From Ancylostoma caninum (lineage: Eukaryota > Nematoda > Chromadorea > Rhabditida > Ancylostomatidae), in contig JBAJFG010000495.1 in assembly GCA_037903475.1 (NCBI GenBank), positions 1 through 64,000 on the forward strand: DNA of 64,000 nucleotides, given 5' to 3'. Below the pieces are notes generated by a model that ran no database searches, was not told the DNA's origin, and was given only the letters and a program-made list of their open reading frames with translations. Of this stretch, positions 1 through 12,061 are shown in pieces. The stretch's first letter is position 1, and every line of letters starts with the position of its first letter. Made by a program: the position numbers and the translations under genes.

Positions 1-159
1 CGTATTCGTCACGAAAAACAACCATACACATCATCGACATGGTCAAGGGTTCGATCCTCTCCGAGGCTAGAATTTTTGCATGGCATAAAATGACACGCGC
101 TTGTAGCAGATTCGAGATGGTCGACCGTAAAGCACGAAATAGCTGTTTATAGAGGTGGA

Positions 160-672
160 GGACTGGGTAGGACTTTCAGTACGGATGTGCGAAAATTTCA
201 GCCTAAAATTTTGACTCGTTCAGAGGCATGGTTGTAGTCGGACACGAATATCAGAAGATCTGGCCCATTGAGGTCCCAATTTTTTTCAGGTTTTTAATGG
301 TCGAAGGTTTGCGCTTTCAAACTGTACAGCTCTTTTTTCCGCAGCTGCTTCCACCGCGATTCAACTCCGTCGATAAAAACATGGAAAAAAGGCCATTTTT
401 ATCGACGAAACCTCATCTCCGTAATTCCCGTTCTGAATCTTTCCTCTTGAAGCTGGAGACCTGAAACTTGGGGGTAAAGCACTATTGGGTGGGTTCCATA
501 AAATGACTTTTTACCGGCCTGCAGGACTGGATAGGACTTTCAGTACGGACGTGCGAAAATTTTAGCCTAAATTTCTACTTCCTATTCCACACTAAGGCAC
601 CCCCCCCCCTCCCGACCACGACCCCCCCCTTATGACCCCCCTCGTTCCCCACCCCCCCATACGACCCCCCTT
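160..672. repeat. Direct repeat pair followed by a C-rich tract
   Basis: A unit of about 50 bases at 160-210 (starting ggactgggtaggactttcag) returns at 524-574 with only a few changes, 364 bases further on. The flanking bases are also partly similar (both have a cataaaatgac motif upstream), so this may be two copies of a longer degenerate satellite unit. From 598 to 672 the strand is almost only C with short interruptions (runs of 6-11 C). No gene is seen here. The stretch lies beyond the last visible exon of the deaminase gene, either in its next intron or downstream of it. Confidence 0.6.
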
Positions 673-715
673 TGATAATTTATCAACACACGCTTGACCC
701 TGATCTTAGACAAGT

Positions 716-970
716 ATGGTCTGTTAGCTCAGAGAGGGCCGATGAAGTGATTTCATCCGCAATTAGGACCGTATTGGTTCGTTCCATCGATGGGAGGACG
801 CCGTCTGGAAGGATATTTTAGTAGATGGCAGTAGGGGAACATCAAAATGGAAGGATTCACACCACATACATATCAAAAAGGTGTAAAAATTAGATCAGTT
901 CGCCGACACCGTGATGGAGTCGTAATTGCAGACAAAGTAACACCCTCGGCCCTCTCTGAGGTACCAGATT
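716..970. mobile_element. Family G non-autonomous DNA transposon (MITE), copy 1
   Basis: Imperfect terminal inverted repeats are visible: gtctgttagctcagagaggg on the left and the complementary ccctctctgag...agatt on the right. The inner part (an aaaatggaaggattcacacc block and aattgcagacaaagt) is shared with copies at 35.4, 39.1 and 60.2 kb. There is no transposase. The family assignment rests on this shared layout; the superfamily is not determined. Confidence 0.6.
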
Positions 971-974
971 GTAA

Positions 975-2267
975 ATTTCCGTGAGTGCTGACATAGAGCC
1001 GCGGGGACAAGTATCATGAAGTCGGAGCAGTCGAGAGGCCTGTGGAGGGGAGCACCACAATGAAATCAATCATGGTGGGTGAGTGAATGAAGATTTTGCC
1101 AAATTATTGTCAGTGATCTCCCACCGTTCTATGAGGGAACCGTCAAACTCACGGGAAAATGCAGAAGCGTGTGTTATTAACAAGACGAGACAACCGCAAA
1201 TAGGTATCTCTTCCCGTTTCTCGAATAATGCCCTTATCAAGAACATCAACAAGGGGTACGACCGCCTCAGCTAGCGCCTGCAAGACTGTGCCTCGGGTGA
1301 TATCAAAGGCCGCCCGCGAGCAACTACCCAGGGACAGTTTACACCAAATTTGCGAGTTCGTCGTGTGCACCTCGTATACTTTGAAGAGCACGAATTGCGG
1401 GCAATCTAATGTCCAACCTAGTGAAACGCGTGGCAGGCCAGGTTCAAACAGCAGGCGATAAGTGGTGATTGCAAAACATTTGACCACATAATTTTATTCA
1501 ACAAGCTTGAAGCTTCCACCAAAACAGCCAAGGTCGATCGAATCGGGAGACCTGCAGCAGAAGAAGTACTGGGGGCCTAGTACTGCTCCAGCAATTTGGT
1601 CTGAATGGGACTTGAAGTCCTTTGCAGTTCTAGGATATCCATAGAACTCTTTTGAGCCTTCTCCAAGACCTGAAAACCTTCCGTTGAAGAGCTGCATTGT
1701 GTTTCAACGTTGCTGCACGCAGAGAATGCTAGGAAGCACCTCTCCATGGACCCGGCGACTGGTCAGAAATGAAGTTGGGTATCGGATGTCCGCCAACGAA
1801 GGACAGGTCTACGCGCACATCTGACGCAGCCCAGACGCAGGTTTGACGCATGCATTAGTAGCGTCGCAACTGCAACCGTTGGCAGCGTATTATTTTCAGT
1901 CATGCGGCATAGACCGATCTTCACTGAAGATCCTCTCAAGAGATCGCGCGTGTATGATGGGCAATCAACGCACGCATCTACTTTCTCAACTATAAAGTTG
2001 GAACGACAACCCATTATCACTGATAGATGAAGAATTACTCCATTTAGGGTAACAAGTTCCCCCACAACTTCCATTCTAACCAACTCAACCCAAAAAAGAT
2101 TCGCATTCGTTTTCTCACAGAGCATTTCACTGTAGCTTAATCACGGAGTATAGAAGGAACATTTTTGAAAACAGAGCTCTGACAACATCGTTAGTACCAT
2201 GCAAGCCATATGAACAGCAGGTATTCTCACGAAGAATCCCTTTCATTAAAAAAACCAGAAAACGAAC
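975..2267. other. Unassigned stretch left of the last visible deaminase exon
   Basis: This 1.3-kb stretch should be intron of the deaminase gene, whose remaining third (the HAGE zinc motif and the catalytic Asp-Asp region) was not found here in any frame. Minus-strand open frames at 1149-1487 and 1494-1697 look mildly protein-like but match nothing I recognise. A GC-rich patch near 1815-1860 resembles the terminus of family C. The stretch is best read as intron or diverged repeat. Confidence 0.4.
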
Positions 2268-5092
2268 CTTGAACATGTTTACAACTTCCTTCTCGTATTG
2301 CTCATCAGCTCCATGTGCAGAACCGGCCACATCAACAGCAACGACACCAAGATGGCGACAGTCCGTGGCTAGAATTGAGGAACTGTCTCTTAAATGCTAA
2401 GGAAAATGCAAGGACCATACGAGGAATTAAGAAAAATCCGGATTCCCACCAATCCGCAGCACATCGTCCACGTACTGATGAAGACCTCGGATACAGCATA
2501 CAATGGATCGCGCTTTGACGCCAAAGTCGGCCTCTCCACGATCGAACCCTCGTTTTACAGCTTCCACTACACCGGTCGAGGTGAGCTTAAGAGCTCGTTT
2601 TTAATTATAAGAATGAAACACCTGAGGCAAAATAATTTTCATCAATCATTTACAATTATAACTATATTTGTATTTCTATTAATTTTGTTTTCCATTTCAG
2701 TCCCCAAAACGGTGGGGACCCTACTTCTTTCCACTGCCCCCCCCCCCCTCCATCCCCCCTGCCCACTTTCTGTATCCGCTACTGGCCGTGGATACCAAGC
2801 ACTTGAAGGAACCAACAAAACATAATAGTTCAATAGATATACAACTCATAGCGGCCACCATTGTACGGAAATTTTTCCTGAGATTGATAAGGAAGCAAGG
2901 AAGGAAAGGCCTATTGTCACTTCTCTATATGAGCGAACTTTCCCCGATTCAGGAAGATACGTCACCAGAGTCATGTTCTGGTAATCTCCATGCCCCCTCT
3001 GTCATTTTCACTTTTTGTTAATCTCCGTACATTTTGTATTTTAGTCCTCTGATTCATAGTGTCGCAAAAACATGGCCTATATTTATTAAGTCCTGATCAG
3101 CTCTGGATTTGGTTACTCTCTTGTATTTGTGACTTTAGGAACTCCCGATCAACCGGATTCACTCGGATCAACAATGTCTAAGGCTGCAGGTACAACCTCC
3201 CCTCCTCCCCCCCCCCCCCCCCAAAGATATAGCACCTAGCATCGCCGCTGCCGTGCTGACTTCAATTTTAATACGTACTGACTATGGACACTCGGAAGCC
3301 GATGTGGGACCATCCACAATCAATACGTACCTAGAATTAAATCGCACAGGCGATGGCGATGATGGGTGTTGTACTTTTCCAAGAGTGCAGGAACAGCCTT
3401 ATACTTCAAGTACTTCCCTTTTAAGCACGAACCCACCTTCCATAATCAACCCGATCTCCATCAAAAAACAGAAACATATGATGAGATGAGCTTGACTGAG
3501 AATACATACACCGAAAAGAACAGGTGGCAGAAATTAAGGGCACAGACAGCGAAGAATGGGCGTGGCTATTTTCTGCGTCCATGACCTGCACTGCCACGAT
3601 TGGTTGGTCACAATTCAAAGGAGTGCCCCACTTGTTATAAAGCACAGCTGATGAGAAGAACGGAGTGAAAGTGGAAGGGTGAAACAGGAATGGAAAGATA
3701 TCCTGTGAAAGGTTGTAGATCGTTTCTTTGAGTTAGGGATCTGACTTATCGTTGGACGTTTTCCCAATGGTGTAATCTGGTGTATTGTTGGGATCTTTTT
3801 GTTAGTCGATAGGAATGTGCAATTCCCGTATTCTGTACTTGGTAAAGAGTGTTCACGATGGTCATGGAATTGCTTACAAACAGCAGTGTCCACATAGCAG
3901 AATCCACAGCAAAACACGACAAATTAGAAAGTAGCAGCTACAGACGGGGTGGCGGGGGGGGGGGGGGAAGGTGTTGAAGCATTGGAAAAGAGAGAAGTAG
4001 AAAAAGGCGAGTTCCAAGCCCAGAAATCGAAATTTTGAAAATAAATATTGTATGTTTTACATGTACTAAAGTATCGATTTCATACCGAATTAACCAGAAA
4101 AATTACAAAATTCAGCCAACGAAAATGAGCCAATCCAGGATTTTTCATCCACTCTACAAAAATGTTTGGAAAAAATCTATTTGGCGAGTAGCAAAAATAG
4201 TTATGTAGGACTATATAGTGTATATGTAGAACTATTACATGGGAATAATCCAAGAGATACAAAAAGAGCACAAAATTTGAAAAGTAAAATCTGTGCTCAC
4301 ATCGCCTTTTGGGTCAACAAGAAGTTGTGGTGAGTACCGACCCTCGAAGTAGATGACACCGTTAGCCGCCTGATCCTCGCACATTTCATAGGCTATTCTT
4401 TCTATGGCAGCTTTATCGCCACTACAACGTTAAATTGCTCAATCAATGGACAACTGACACAAATTGAATGCTACCTACCGAACTACTGGCAGCAGGAGAT
4501 CAAACGCTTCAAGCACTTTTGACAGATTTGCCGGCTCGTGTGTGATCAACACCTTCTTCAATTCTTCGACTGTTTTTGCACCCTTCAGTGGGGTTCCTTT
4601 GGCTCTGCAATTTATACCCATAGGGTTAGGACCAAAACTAAGCTTGTTGCACTCACAAAGAAAGTTCCAGTAACGTGGAGAAACGAACTGATCCATCAAG
4701 ATGCAGATGAAGCTCTACCTAAAGAGGGATCTTCATCTAATACAGAAACATCGATAAGAGCAATTTATAGTAGTTGCGTGCGTCAGTCGCACGTCAGAGG
4801 CACGCATCAATTTGCGAAGGATTTTGCCTGAAGCCCGGTCAACGCGGCATGCACATCCTCAATGAAGAAAACGTGCGGCCGCCGCGACGCCGTAAACGCG
4901 TGCGTCTGAGCTGCGATTGCGATGCGACCGGGCCATATTCTTCATCATACAGGCGCACGGGCATCAGTCGCACGCATCCAGTATAAATTGCCCTATAGAG
5001 GGTACGATATTGAGTGACAGTGTAGAAATACGTACCTTTGGGAAATTAAAATCCTTTTTGCTCTGTTCAGTCACGGTAGGTACAGTAACCAT
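2268..5092 (-). CDS. Adenosine deaminase, partial (3' end beyond the left edge)
   Basis: Adenosine deaminase hydrolyses adenosine or deoxyadenosine to inosine or deoxyinosine in purine salvage; it is a zinc enzyme. Exons on the minus strand are 5092-5036, 4718-4657, 4604-4479, 4421-4301, 2585-2476 and 2388-2268, all joined in frame by GT-AG introns, giving about 199 residues of the usual 340-390. The start ATG (5090-5092) follows a TTTTTAG trans-splice-like acceptor 13 bases upstream. Exon 1 ends NFPK and exon 2 opens VELHLHLDGSVR, the family hallmark with two zinc-binding histidines (about residues 23 and 25). Exon 4 reads AAIERIAYEMCEDQAANGV..EGRYSPQLL, exon 5 VVEAVKRGF..SIVCCIRG, exon 6 VVAVDVAG. 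The later HAGE and DD motifs lie off the window. Intron 1 is mostly a family C transposon. The acceptor of exon 6 (TTTAAG, or CAG six bases on) is uncertain. Confidence 0.92.
2586..4300 (-). other. Long intron 4 of the deaminase gene, with repeat debris
   Basis: The 1,715-base intron lies between donor GTGAGC (4300-4295) and acceptor TTAAG at 2586. It holds the right end of a family F hAT-like MITE (2640-2784), a run of 17 C near 3206-3222 and a run of G near 3950-3967 that could mark the two ends of one inserted element of about 750 bp. No further exon was recognised; the flanking exons join in phase 0 without one. Confidence 0.6.
2640..2784. mobile_element. Family F (hAT-like) MITE, right-end fragment
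   Basis: The block tccccaaaacggtgggg...cactttctgtatccgctactg matches the right end of the complete copy at 53146-53421 (ccccaaaacggcgg...cactttctgcgtccgccactg). The AT-rich centre is only partly present and the left terminus is missing. It lies in intron 4 of the deaminase gene. Confidence 0.6.
4757..4993. mobile_element. Family C MITE inside deaminase intron 1
   Basis: The ends are agagcaatttatag at the left and tataaattgccc at the right, both flanked by TA (4755-4756 and 4994-4995), the target duplication expected of Tc1/mariner-type elements. Both ends are followed by gcgtgcg/cgcacgc subterminal motifs, and the centre is GC-rich and can fold back. Removing its 237 bases would shrink the 317-base intron 1 to about 80 bases, the size of its neighbours, so the insertion probably came after the intron. 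Confidence 0.8.
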
Positions 5093-5109
5093 GGCGTTGG
5101 GGTCCCTAA

Positions 5110-6089
5110 AAACTAAAAATATGCAACAGATGGCAGGTGAGAGTATGAATCCATTGAGATACAGAGTGTCCATTGAAACCGACTTGCGATAACATTCTAA
5201 CATGAACGTCAAGACGTCCAAGTAAATTTTCTAGAACTTCTATGACAATCTGTAGCGCCTCATCCCCCCATTAAAATTATTATTAAAATTCTAGGACACA
5301 GTACATACATCTGTACGCAGGTGGAACAGAAGCTGTGCACATTCCAGCAAAATTCACATGTCTTTCCGGGAATTTTTTTTTAGGAAACCGACACATAACG
5401 AAGGAACATCATCAGAAAAACATGAGAATATTGCTAGGAAAGTTCGTATTTGAGCAGTACCGTTCTCTTGAAATGTGACTGATTCTGTTCGAATTGGAAA
5501 TAGTTGCTTAAAGTCGAGCAAAATCCTACTAGTTCCCTCCTAATTTCTTGGGAATAAACTTCAGGGCAAAGAACAGACATGCGATTATTACTCGAGTCTT
5601 TCCATAGAAATAGCACTCTCATCGACATGTCTCAACTCTTTGAACTTGTAATTTTGGAGGGAACTGGTTCAGCGACCGACAATTGCTTTAGAAATAAGGA
5701 AAAATCTTCTGCTGGCGAAGAAACTTCCAAAAATTTTTATGGTTATGGGTTGGAAATTCATTAGATCACTCATCAGCACATCATTTAGGGAAAAATATAA
5801 TATTTGCAATAGGTCATAGTCGCAAAACTCTAAAGTCACTAATCGTGGAGAACATGCTTAATTTCCTTCTGTCAAATTTTCCATATTTTCATGAGAACAA
5901 GTGACTTTCATTTGATCACCATTAGATCAAATGAAAGTCGTTTGATCTCATGTTGATCAAAGGTAGATCAATTCATATCGACCGGCGGGCAGATCATAAC
6001 GCATGTTACTGGATAGGTAGATCAATGGATGGCCCAAATACTGTCGTTCATTTATCATCCCTAGAAAGATTTTTTTCTGGAGTAATGGC
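5110..6089. other. Upstream region of the deaminase gene
   Basis: No coding exon is recognised. The promoter of the deaminase gene should lie here. The only clear structure is a perfect hairpin at 5903-5939 with 15-base arms (gactttcatttgatc and its complement, 7-base loop), followed by several more gatca/tgatc words up to about 6030. Confidence 0.4.
5903..5939. repeat. Perfect short inverted repeat (15-bp arms)
   Basis: Bases 5903-5917 (gactttcatttgatc) are the exact complement of 5925-5939, with loop accatta. It is about 0.8 kb upstream of the deaminase start codon. It could be a hairpin, the footprint of a palindromic transposon end, or chance enrichment in a gatca-rich patch. Confidence 0.7.
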
Positions 6090-6289
6090 GGACCCGATGT
6101 CTTCTGCTGCTGAGATGCTATTTCTAGCAGCTTTTCTACCCGATTTTCAGGATTTTTGATCAAATCGGGAAGAAAAGCGCGAAGAAATAGCATTCCGGCA
6201 CCAGACGACATCGATCCGGGCGCTCGCGGCGCGGTTGCGCGGCGTCCTTCTCGGGGTAGCGGATGGGCCACCGCCATCGACGTCCACTG
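6090..6289. mobile_element. Family D MITE, 5'-truncated copy
   Basis: The right half matches the family D copies at 32298 and 36758: the catcggg/gatcaaatcgggaagaaa centre, a GC-rich gcgcggttgcgc block, cttctcg, and the terminal gatgggccaccgccat...cgtccactg followed by TA (6290-6291). The left terminus is replaced by unrelated gatca-rich sequence. Confidence 0.7.
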
Positions 6290-6901
6290 TAAACATAAGC
6301 TTGTACATCGAGGAGAGTAGAGCAATTTCAATTTTAAGCAATCGGGATTTCTGCTTGGATACTTCCTCTAATTACTTACGTGACTCTCGATTGGAAAAGA
6401 AAGTCAGGAAATGATCAGTTGTGCGGAAGTACAAGTGCTGAGGGCAATAGTACTTCAGGGATTTAAATGAATGAGCGATCAAGCAACGATAAGGTTAGGG
6501 TTGACACGCGAAACGTCGCAAATTCGATTTGAACCATAACGAGTGCCCTGTGCTAATCCTCTTTCACGACTAAAAACGACTAAAAGGAACACAGTGTACC
6601 AAATTTGCACCTATTGATTGGAGAACCAAATAAAATACGACACAAAACCATACCGGAATTTGCAAAACCTGCTGCTCTTCCTTTCTTCGCTCTAACTTTA
6701 GCCTTACTATCAGAACCGGGTCTGAAACCACACGACCAAATAAGGAGACAAACTCCTTTTACAATGGATTTTTGAGAAGATGAAATCGAACTGATAATTC
6801 AGTTTTAGTGCACCACAGGAAAGCTACAGTACAGCTGATTTTTCCTACCACTAGCTGAAAAGTAAGCAGTATAAAATTGCTCTCACTGGATCTTGTGTTT
6901 A

Positions 6902-7202
6902 GAGTATCCCCGGCGATCGCCACATGGATAAAGTAAATGAGGAGACCCCAGACGTCAGAAAAACTATAATAAATGGGGTGTGGCGATTGAAAGGCATCGT
7001 TTCCACTATCGCTATCACTCATATCGCCAGTTCATTTTGGACACATTTTCGAGAGTATGGGCGATGAGCTCCGGAGCTCCGTTTAGCAGCGATCCATGGC
7101 GATGTAACGTGGCAGTCGATACGTATCATTTCCACTATCCTTATCTCATGTATCGCCAGATCATTTTTATTCATTTTGAACTGGCGAAGTCTCAGAATAC
7201 TC
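6902..7202. mobile_element. Family E MITE, PIF/Harbinger-like (TTA target duplication)
   Basis: The ends are gagtatccccgg and ...agaatactc. The element is flanked on both sides by TTA (6899-6901 and 7203-7205), a 3-base duplication typical of PIF/Harbinger transposons. The interior contains two inverted blocks with gatcgcca and atggcgatg words, also present in the copy at 15253-15610. It is non-autonomous. A family B element starts only 12 bases further right. Confidence 0.75.
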
Positions 7203-7213
7203 TTACTCTGGTA

Positions 7214-7449
7214 ACGTGCAGCACGAACGCAGCCCGAACGGCGTAATGGTTCGGGTAGAAACGCTAGCGGCAACGGTTCCCAGTTGCTGCCATCCTCCCC
7301 TTGATTGCTGCCGTCTTTCAGCAATTGCTGGCAAAGGGGCGACAGCTTGAGCAGCAATCAAGGGGAGGATGGCAGCAACTGGGAACCGTTGCTGCTGGCG
7401 TTTCTAACCGAGCCATTACACCGTTCGGTCTGAGTTCGTGCTGCACAAA
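7214..7449. mobile_element. Family B palindromic MITE, copy 1
   Basis: Nearly the whole 236 bases fold back on themselves: a gtgcagcacgaacgc end pairs with the right end, and inner arms (cagttgctgccatcctcccc and its complement) surround a short loop near 7320-7340. The left TA (7212-7213) is kept; the extreme ends are slightly eroded compared with the copy at 13800. Confidence 0.8.
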
Positions 7450-8295
7450 CATCACAGTAAACAATTTGTAAGCAAGAAATCCGCTCAAAGTGAAAAGGAG
7501 CGCTGGGAGTAAGGCACAATTTGCGTTCTACTACCTTTCGGTTTCGACATGTGAAAAGCTCTGTACTGAATATCATAGACAGATCCTGACGGATTCACCT
7601 ACATTTCGTCGCACATAAATCTTTACAACTTGGCAAGAAGAGAGATGAATTTTTCCAAGTGTGAATTCCAAACCATAAGAGATCAACTATCTCTGCCTCT
7701 TCTGAGTTTGGAAAAAAGTTTCTAAGACTTCAATGGCTTGATTGAATAATTCGCTGAAGGATCGGTGCGGTTTGCGGGGGAAGGAAAATGCCTATCCCTC
7801 GGAAATGAAAGATTATATCGAGGTACTGGGGCAGATTCTTGGAGATACAGAACCGTTAAAGGCTGCACCCACGGTAACTTTGCTCTCTCAGATTTTGCCG
7901 TTCTCACAGGTTTAGGGATTTTTATCTGATGAGGGACTGACTTTCTCGAATCCGACGGGAAAGACGGTTCTGTTTGAGCCCAATCCGCTCCGCAGGAAAG
8001 GATGCCCAAGTTGTGGTGCGGACATGGAAGGAGGAGGAATGATAACTTTTTCAACAAAAAGAAATGGAATGATTGCTAGTAGGAACACTCATTCATTCAA
8101 TTACAACTCATCCGGTTGAAACATCAAAACACATCCAATCTGTTATATCTTGAAAACGCCTATGTTCTCGGTGATATTACTTTCGTATTGTAGAGTTACT
8201 GGAAACATTGTTCAGGCTCCGAAGCACCTAAAACATTGGACATAAAAATTATTGTGGGGGCTGCAAGTTCCTCCTTAACCACAGGAAGCGTTAAG

Positions 8296-8340
8296 GGCAA
8301 TTTATACTAACTGCATGCGACAGTCGCGCGTCAAATGCTT
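8296..8340. mobile_element. Solo terminus of a family C MITE
   Basis: The block gggcaatttatactaactgc followed by a gcgacagtcgcgcg motif matches the left end of family C (4757, 15041). No matching right end was found nearby, so this is a fragment or a solo end. Confidence 0.55.
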
Positions 8341-8849
8341 TAGACGTTCGATGTACTAAGTCATCGTACACATAAACACTTTGATTTCAGCTGATAAGTG
8401 AGCGTCGGCTGTCACGAACTTTTTCCTTCAAATGTTCGCAAATGTTCAAACTACGGGATGGGCAAATCAGCATGGACATAGCAGGAAAAAAAAAGAAAAA
8501 TGGGGTTGCAAATAACTAAGCATCTGGAGGACAAGGGGAATTAGTTCCTGCTGAAACAGCTGTCAGCATCAAAAACCGGAAGCAACAGACGCAAAATAAT
8601 TCTGTTCAAAAATCAAAAGATGTCGCCTGCTCAGCGGGAATTTTACAATGCGAGCCTCAGAAAATAGGGGAAAAGGCGTCTTGGAGCGCTACAAATGCAG
8701 CAACAGTTAATCTGCTATGACTCGAAAAACAGTGAAGAGAAAAGGTCAATATTCTGGTTGAGTTGTGAGCGATGAGCGTCAAAGAGTGAGGACCGAACAA
8801 TTGGAAAGGGCAGCGGCGATATCCTCTCGTTCTTTGACACATTTCGACA

Positions 8850-9111
8850 GCTTATCAACTGCAAGGTGATAACGTTTTTTACCGGCAAACGCGTCAACGA
8901 CGGAGTCGGCTGGAGAAACTGCAAGGATTAGAGCCACTGAGTGGAGGCGGCAAAGCGCTAAATATAACAGAGGACCAGGATGATGTGAAACGCAAAAAGA
9001 AATGCAAGGATTAAAAGCAGTCAGTGGTTCCAATCCTGGCAGTTTCTCAAGCTGACTTCATCGTGGGCGCGTTTGTCGGTAAAAAATCTTACCAACTTGC
9101 AGTTGGTAAGC
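8850..9111. repeat. Inverted repeat with exon-like arms (91 bp each)
   Basis: Bases 8850-8940 and 9021-9111 are inverted copies, about 84% identical, separated by 80 bases. Both arms carry an AG acceptor-like TTGCAG/GGCAG and then an open frame. On the minus strand the left arm reads on as DAFAGKKRYHLAVDKLSKC and stays open to a stop at 8779. On the plus strand the right arm reads AFVGKKSYQLAVG and then meets a good donor (GGTAAGC). No domain is recognised. It may be a foldback transposon, or a duplicated and inverted exon. Confidence 0.55.
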
Positions 9112-12060
9112 ATCGAAATTCCACTCGCGGGAACAACACTCACTTCACTTGACCTCGACAGCAAGTAAAAGTATGCCAAATAGACCTTTTGTTCCGAAAT
9201 TTTGAGGCGAAACAAAGTTCAGGCATGTTCCTACCAGCATTTTCTCATCCAGAACAACGCTCAAAACTCTGAAGTACTTGCGGATGTGGCATGCACATCA
9301 CCGGGAGTTATGTCCTTTACACTGCCTATCCGACGTCACTGCACTAATATCCACAGAAAAACTCCGGAAGAACAGCTTCGAAATTCTCATCCGGAAGATA
9401 GGCTATTCCAAAAAAGTGGTACAGCTGCGATAAAGCTGATAATGTGAAAAACACGTAATGACGGATGATTTACAACCCGACTCATGTGACAGGTTTTTTT
9501 TTCACGAAAAACGAAGCAGCAGGTGTATCCAAACAGATAAAGTAGTGTATTATGAGGATTGCTTATCAATTAGTGTTACCTTTTCTCAGAAAATGGAGCA
9601 TGTGCTAGGGTTCCTAAGAAATCCTGGGTTTGCTAGGACAATTGGCTTAAGATGGAATGTATTAGGAGAGCATTCTGATGGCTAATTCATAATTAAGAAA
9701 CTCATAAAAGAAAATGAATCGAACTCGTCTTCTCACGTACCGCGGGCAGAGTTCGCGAGAGGTGAATCCTCATGGGAAACATCATGCGTAAAGTTCGGCT
9801 ATTTGCGCTGTACATGAATAGACCTTTGGAGTGGCCTGCACCAGTGGAAAGATTATCGCGCAGTAGGGGAACTGTGAACGAGGAAAGTTCACGAAAATGG
9901 CATCAGAGTACAGTGCACTCTACTAGAACTATGTTCTCGTTTGAACAGAACTGGGACAACTTTTTCGGATTATTATAGGGCAGAACAAGATTCAGAACAG
10001 TGGCGGAGTTCACGCACACTTCCGGGAACGTTCTGACCTTCCTGTTCTTTCGGAGTGCATGAGTTTGGAAAGCAAACAGTATGTGCGAAAGATTATTTTT
10101 GCCATTACTTGGTGCATCTGATTGAGATAAGAAGCTTTGGTGGATCATATCCATTTTCTCCAGAGAACTCGCCAGATTCAAAAAAGCCCGTAAGCCACAA
10201 CCCAGCAGGTAACGTTCATGAATGCGTCCGGCATAGAAAATGTGACTCTCTACAAAAATGGAAACATGGGGACAAATAAGAAATCAAAATGCTCTCCTAA
10301 GGTATTTTATCGTAGGCCAATTATCACACTAAATCCAAGATTTCTCAAGGTCACTAGCAGATGCTTTATTTTCTGAGAGGAGGTAGCATTACTTGATCAG
10401 CAACAAAATATACACTGTCACTTGCACAGAGCCCTGTGCAAAGAAGTACCAACCAAAGGGAAACAGAGAACAAAGCGGTTTAGGAACGCAAATTCCGATA
10501 AGGTTCAAAGGGCCATAACCAGTCATCTCAAGCAAGAATGTTGGTCATAAATAGAAAAAAGTGTACGAAGATGGCATGTTCATGCTCATAAAATTCTTTC
10601 AAATCGCCGAAACCATTCTCAGCAGCGGTGCACAGGTTTTTTTTTTCAAACCAGTTTTCGTTATGGATTCTGCCAGGTGAAATCGCTAATTCCCATGGTG
10701 CAAACTATTGGAGAAAATGCAGAAGACTTATTTATTTATTATTTATTATACCTCTATATCGCAAAGGAACGATTAACATCAATCTGTGCTTGCGTAGAGT
10801 TCAACAGTAGGCCTAATATCTCCAGTCGTCAATGTCGACCTTGATGTTAAATGCTTCTCTCTGCTCTTGAACTTCATCATGTGGGGGTAAAGGCGAACTG
10901 TCAATGATTTCCATCGTTCAAATTATTGGATAAAAAGCAGAAGATACTAAAGGTTAATTTGACTGAATTTTTTTTCTAAGAGGAAAAAGGACAGGCGATA
11001 GCGAACTGTTATTTCTTGAAATTGAGTGGAGATTTTTTTCCTACCACAAAAACTAGGAAAAGTGCAACAGCAATAAAATGCGTCTCTAGTCTTCCCAAGA
11101 TTTCTTGTCACTTTCCTGGCGGAAGTCCAACATAGTAGGGTGAAAGGAGCACTCCCACGGAGTAGCTGCGTGGTGGAAGAGTAGTGGAAATGGATCTTCA
11201 AAAGTGGTGGTTGTTCGTGAAAATCGAAAATCAATCTGTGGAAGTCGACCCTTGACTGGAGGGGGGGGGGTGGAGGTAGACATACGTTTCTGTATGCATG
11301 AATTCAACATAAGAGGGCGAGTAGGAAACATAATATGTGAAACTCGTATCAGAACGAGAACGAAAAAACAACAGAAATTTTGTCCTGACTTTTTCCATCT
11401 TGATTTTTTTCATTTTTTTTCTCAGCCGGCATTGTCTCATACCAACGGGCATGATCACCGATGGGTAGTAGCTGGGTCTGGACAACATCACGTACGGCTA
11501 AATATGTTTATGAGTGCTAGGTAAAGGATAAATTGGGCACGTTAATAAGCTTACCATCGTGGTGCATTCGGACCCAGAACTTACCATGACAAATTTTTTA
11601 CCCATCTTTGTTCATTCATTAAAAGGTTGCCTAATCAAATCAGTACCTTCGATAGAGAAACACGTGGTGATGTTGACAATTTTTTTGGACTTGGGAATTT
11701 TTAGTGGTTTTTACTATGACCACGAAAAGAAGCAGAGCACCACGTGACTCGCTCATTACTTATTACTTTTGAAACTCTAAAACTACTCAAAGGTGCGGAT
11801 GCTGAACGTCATCAAACAATGGGAGGTGTGAGATCTACTCTGAATAGCATAGGTAAATATATCTGGAAACCCCGATGCAAAACAAAAGACAAAACTTTAA
11901 GGAAATATGAAAACAGGCCATCGCAAAAGTAAAATGAGAGTCGGGAACAATTTACAGTTTTTATGGAATTTGCGAAAGCAGAGAACGTGAGGGGTAAGGT
12001 GAACGACGGCAGCACGCGCTCTGCAGCTGTCAAAATTGCACGATAACGTGCAAGTTCGGA
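9112..12060. other. About 2.9 kb with no recognised feature
   Basis: Short open frames occur on both strands (for example minus 9903-10181 and 10947-11234), but none has a recognisable motif or convincing splice sites. One poly-G run is at 11262-11271. I see no transposon ends in this stretch. Confidence 0.35.
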
Positions 12061-12061
12061 G

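Noticed and set aside
40..75. tRNA B-box-like ggttcgatcc near the left edge
   Set aside because: No T-stem of five pairs, no acceptor stem and no A box can be built around it.
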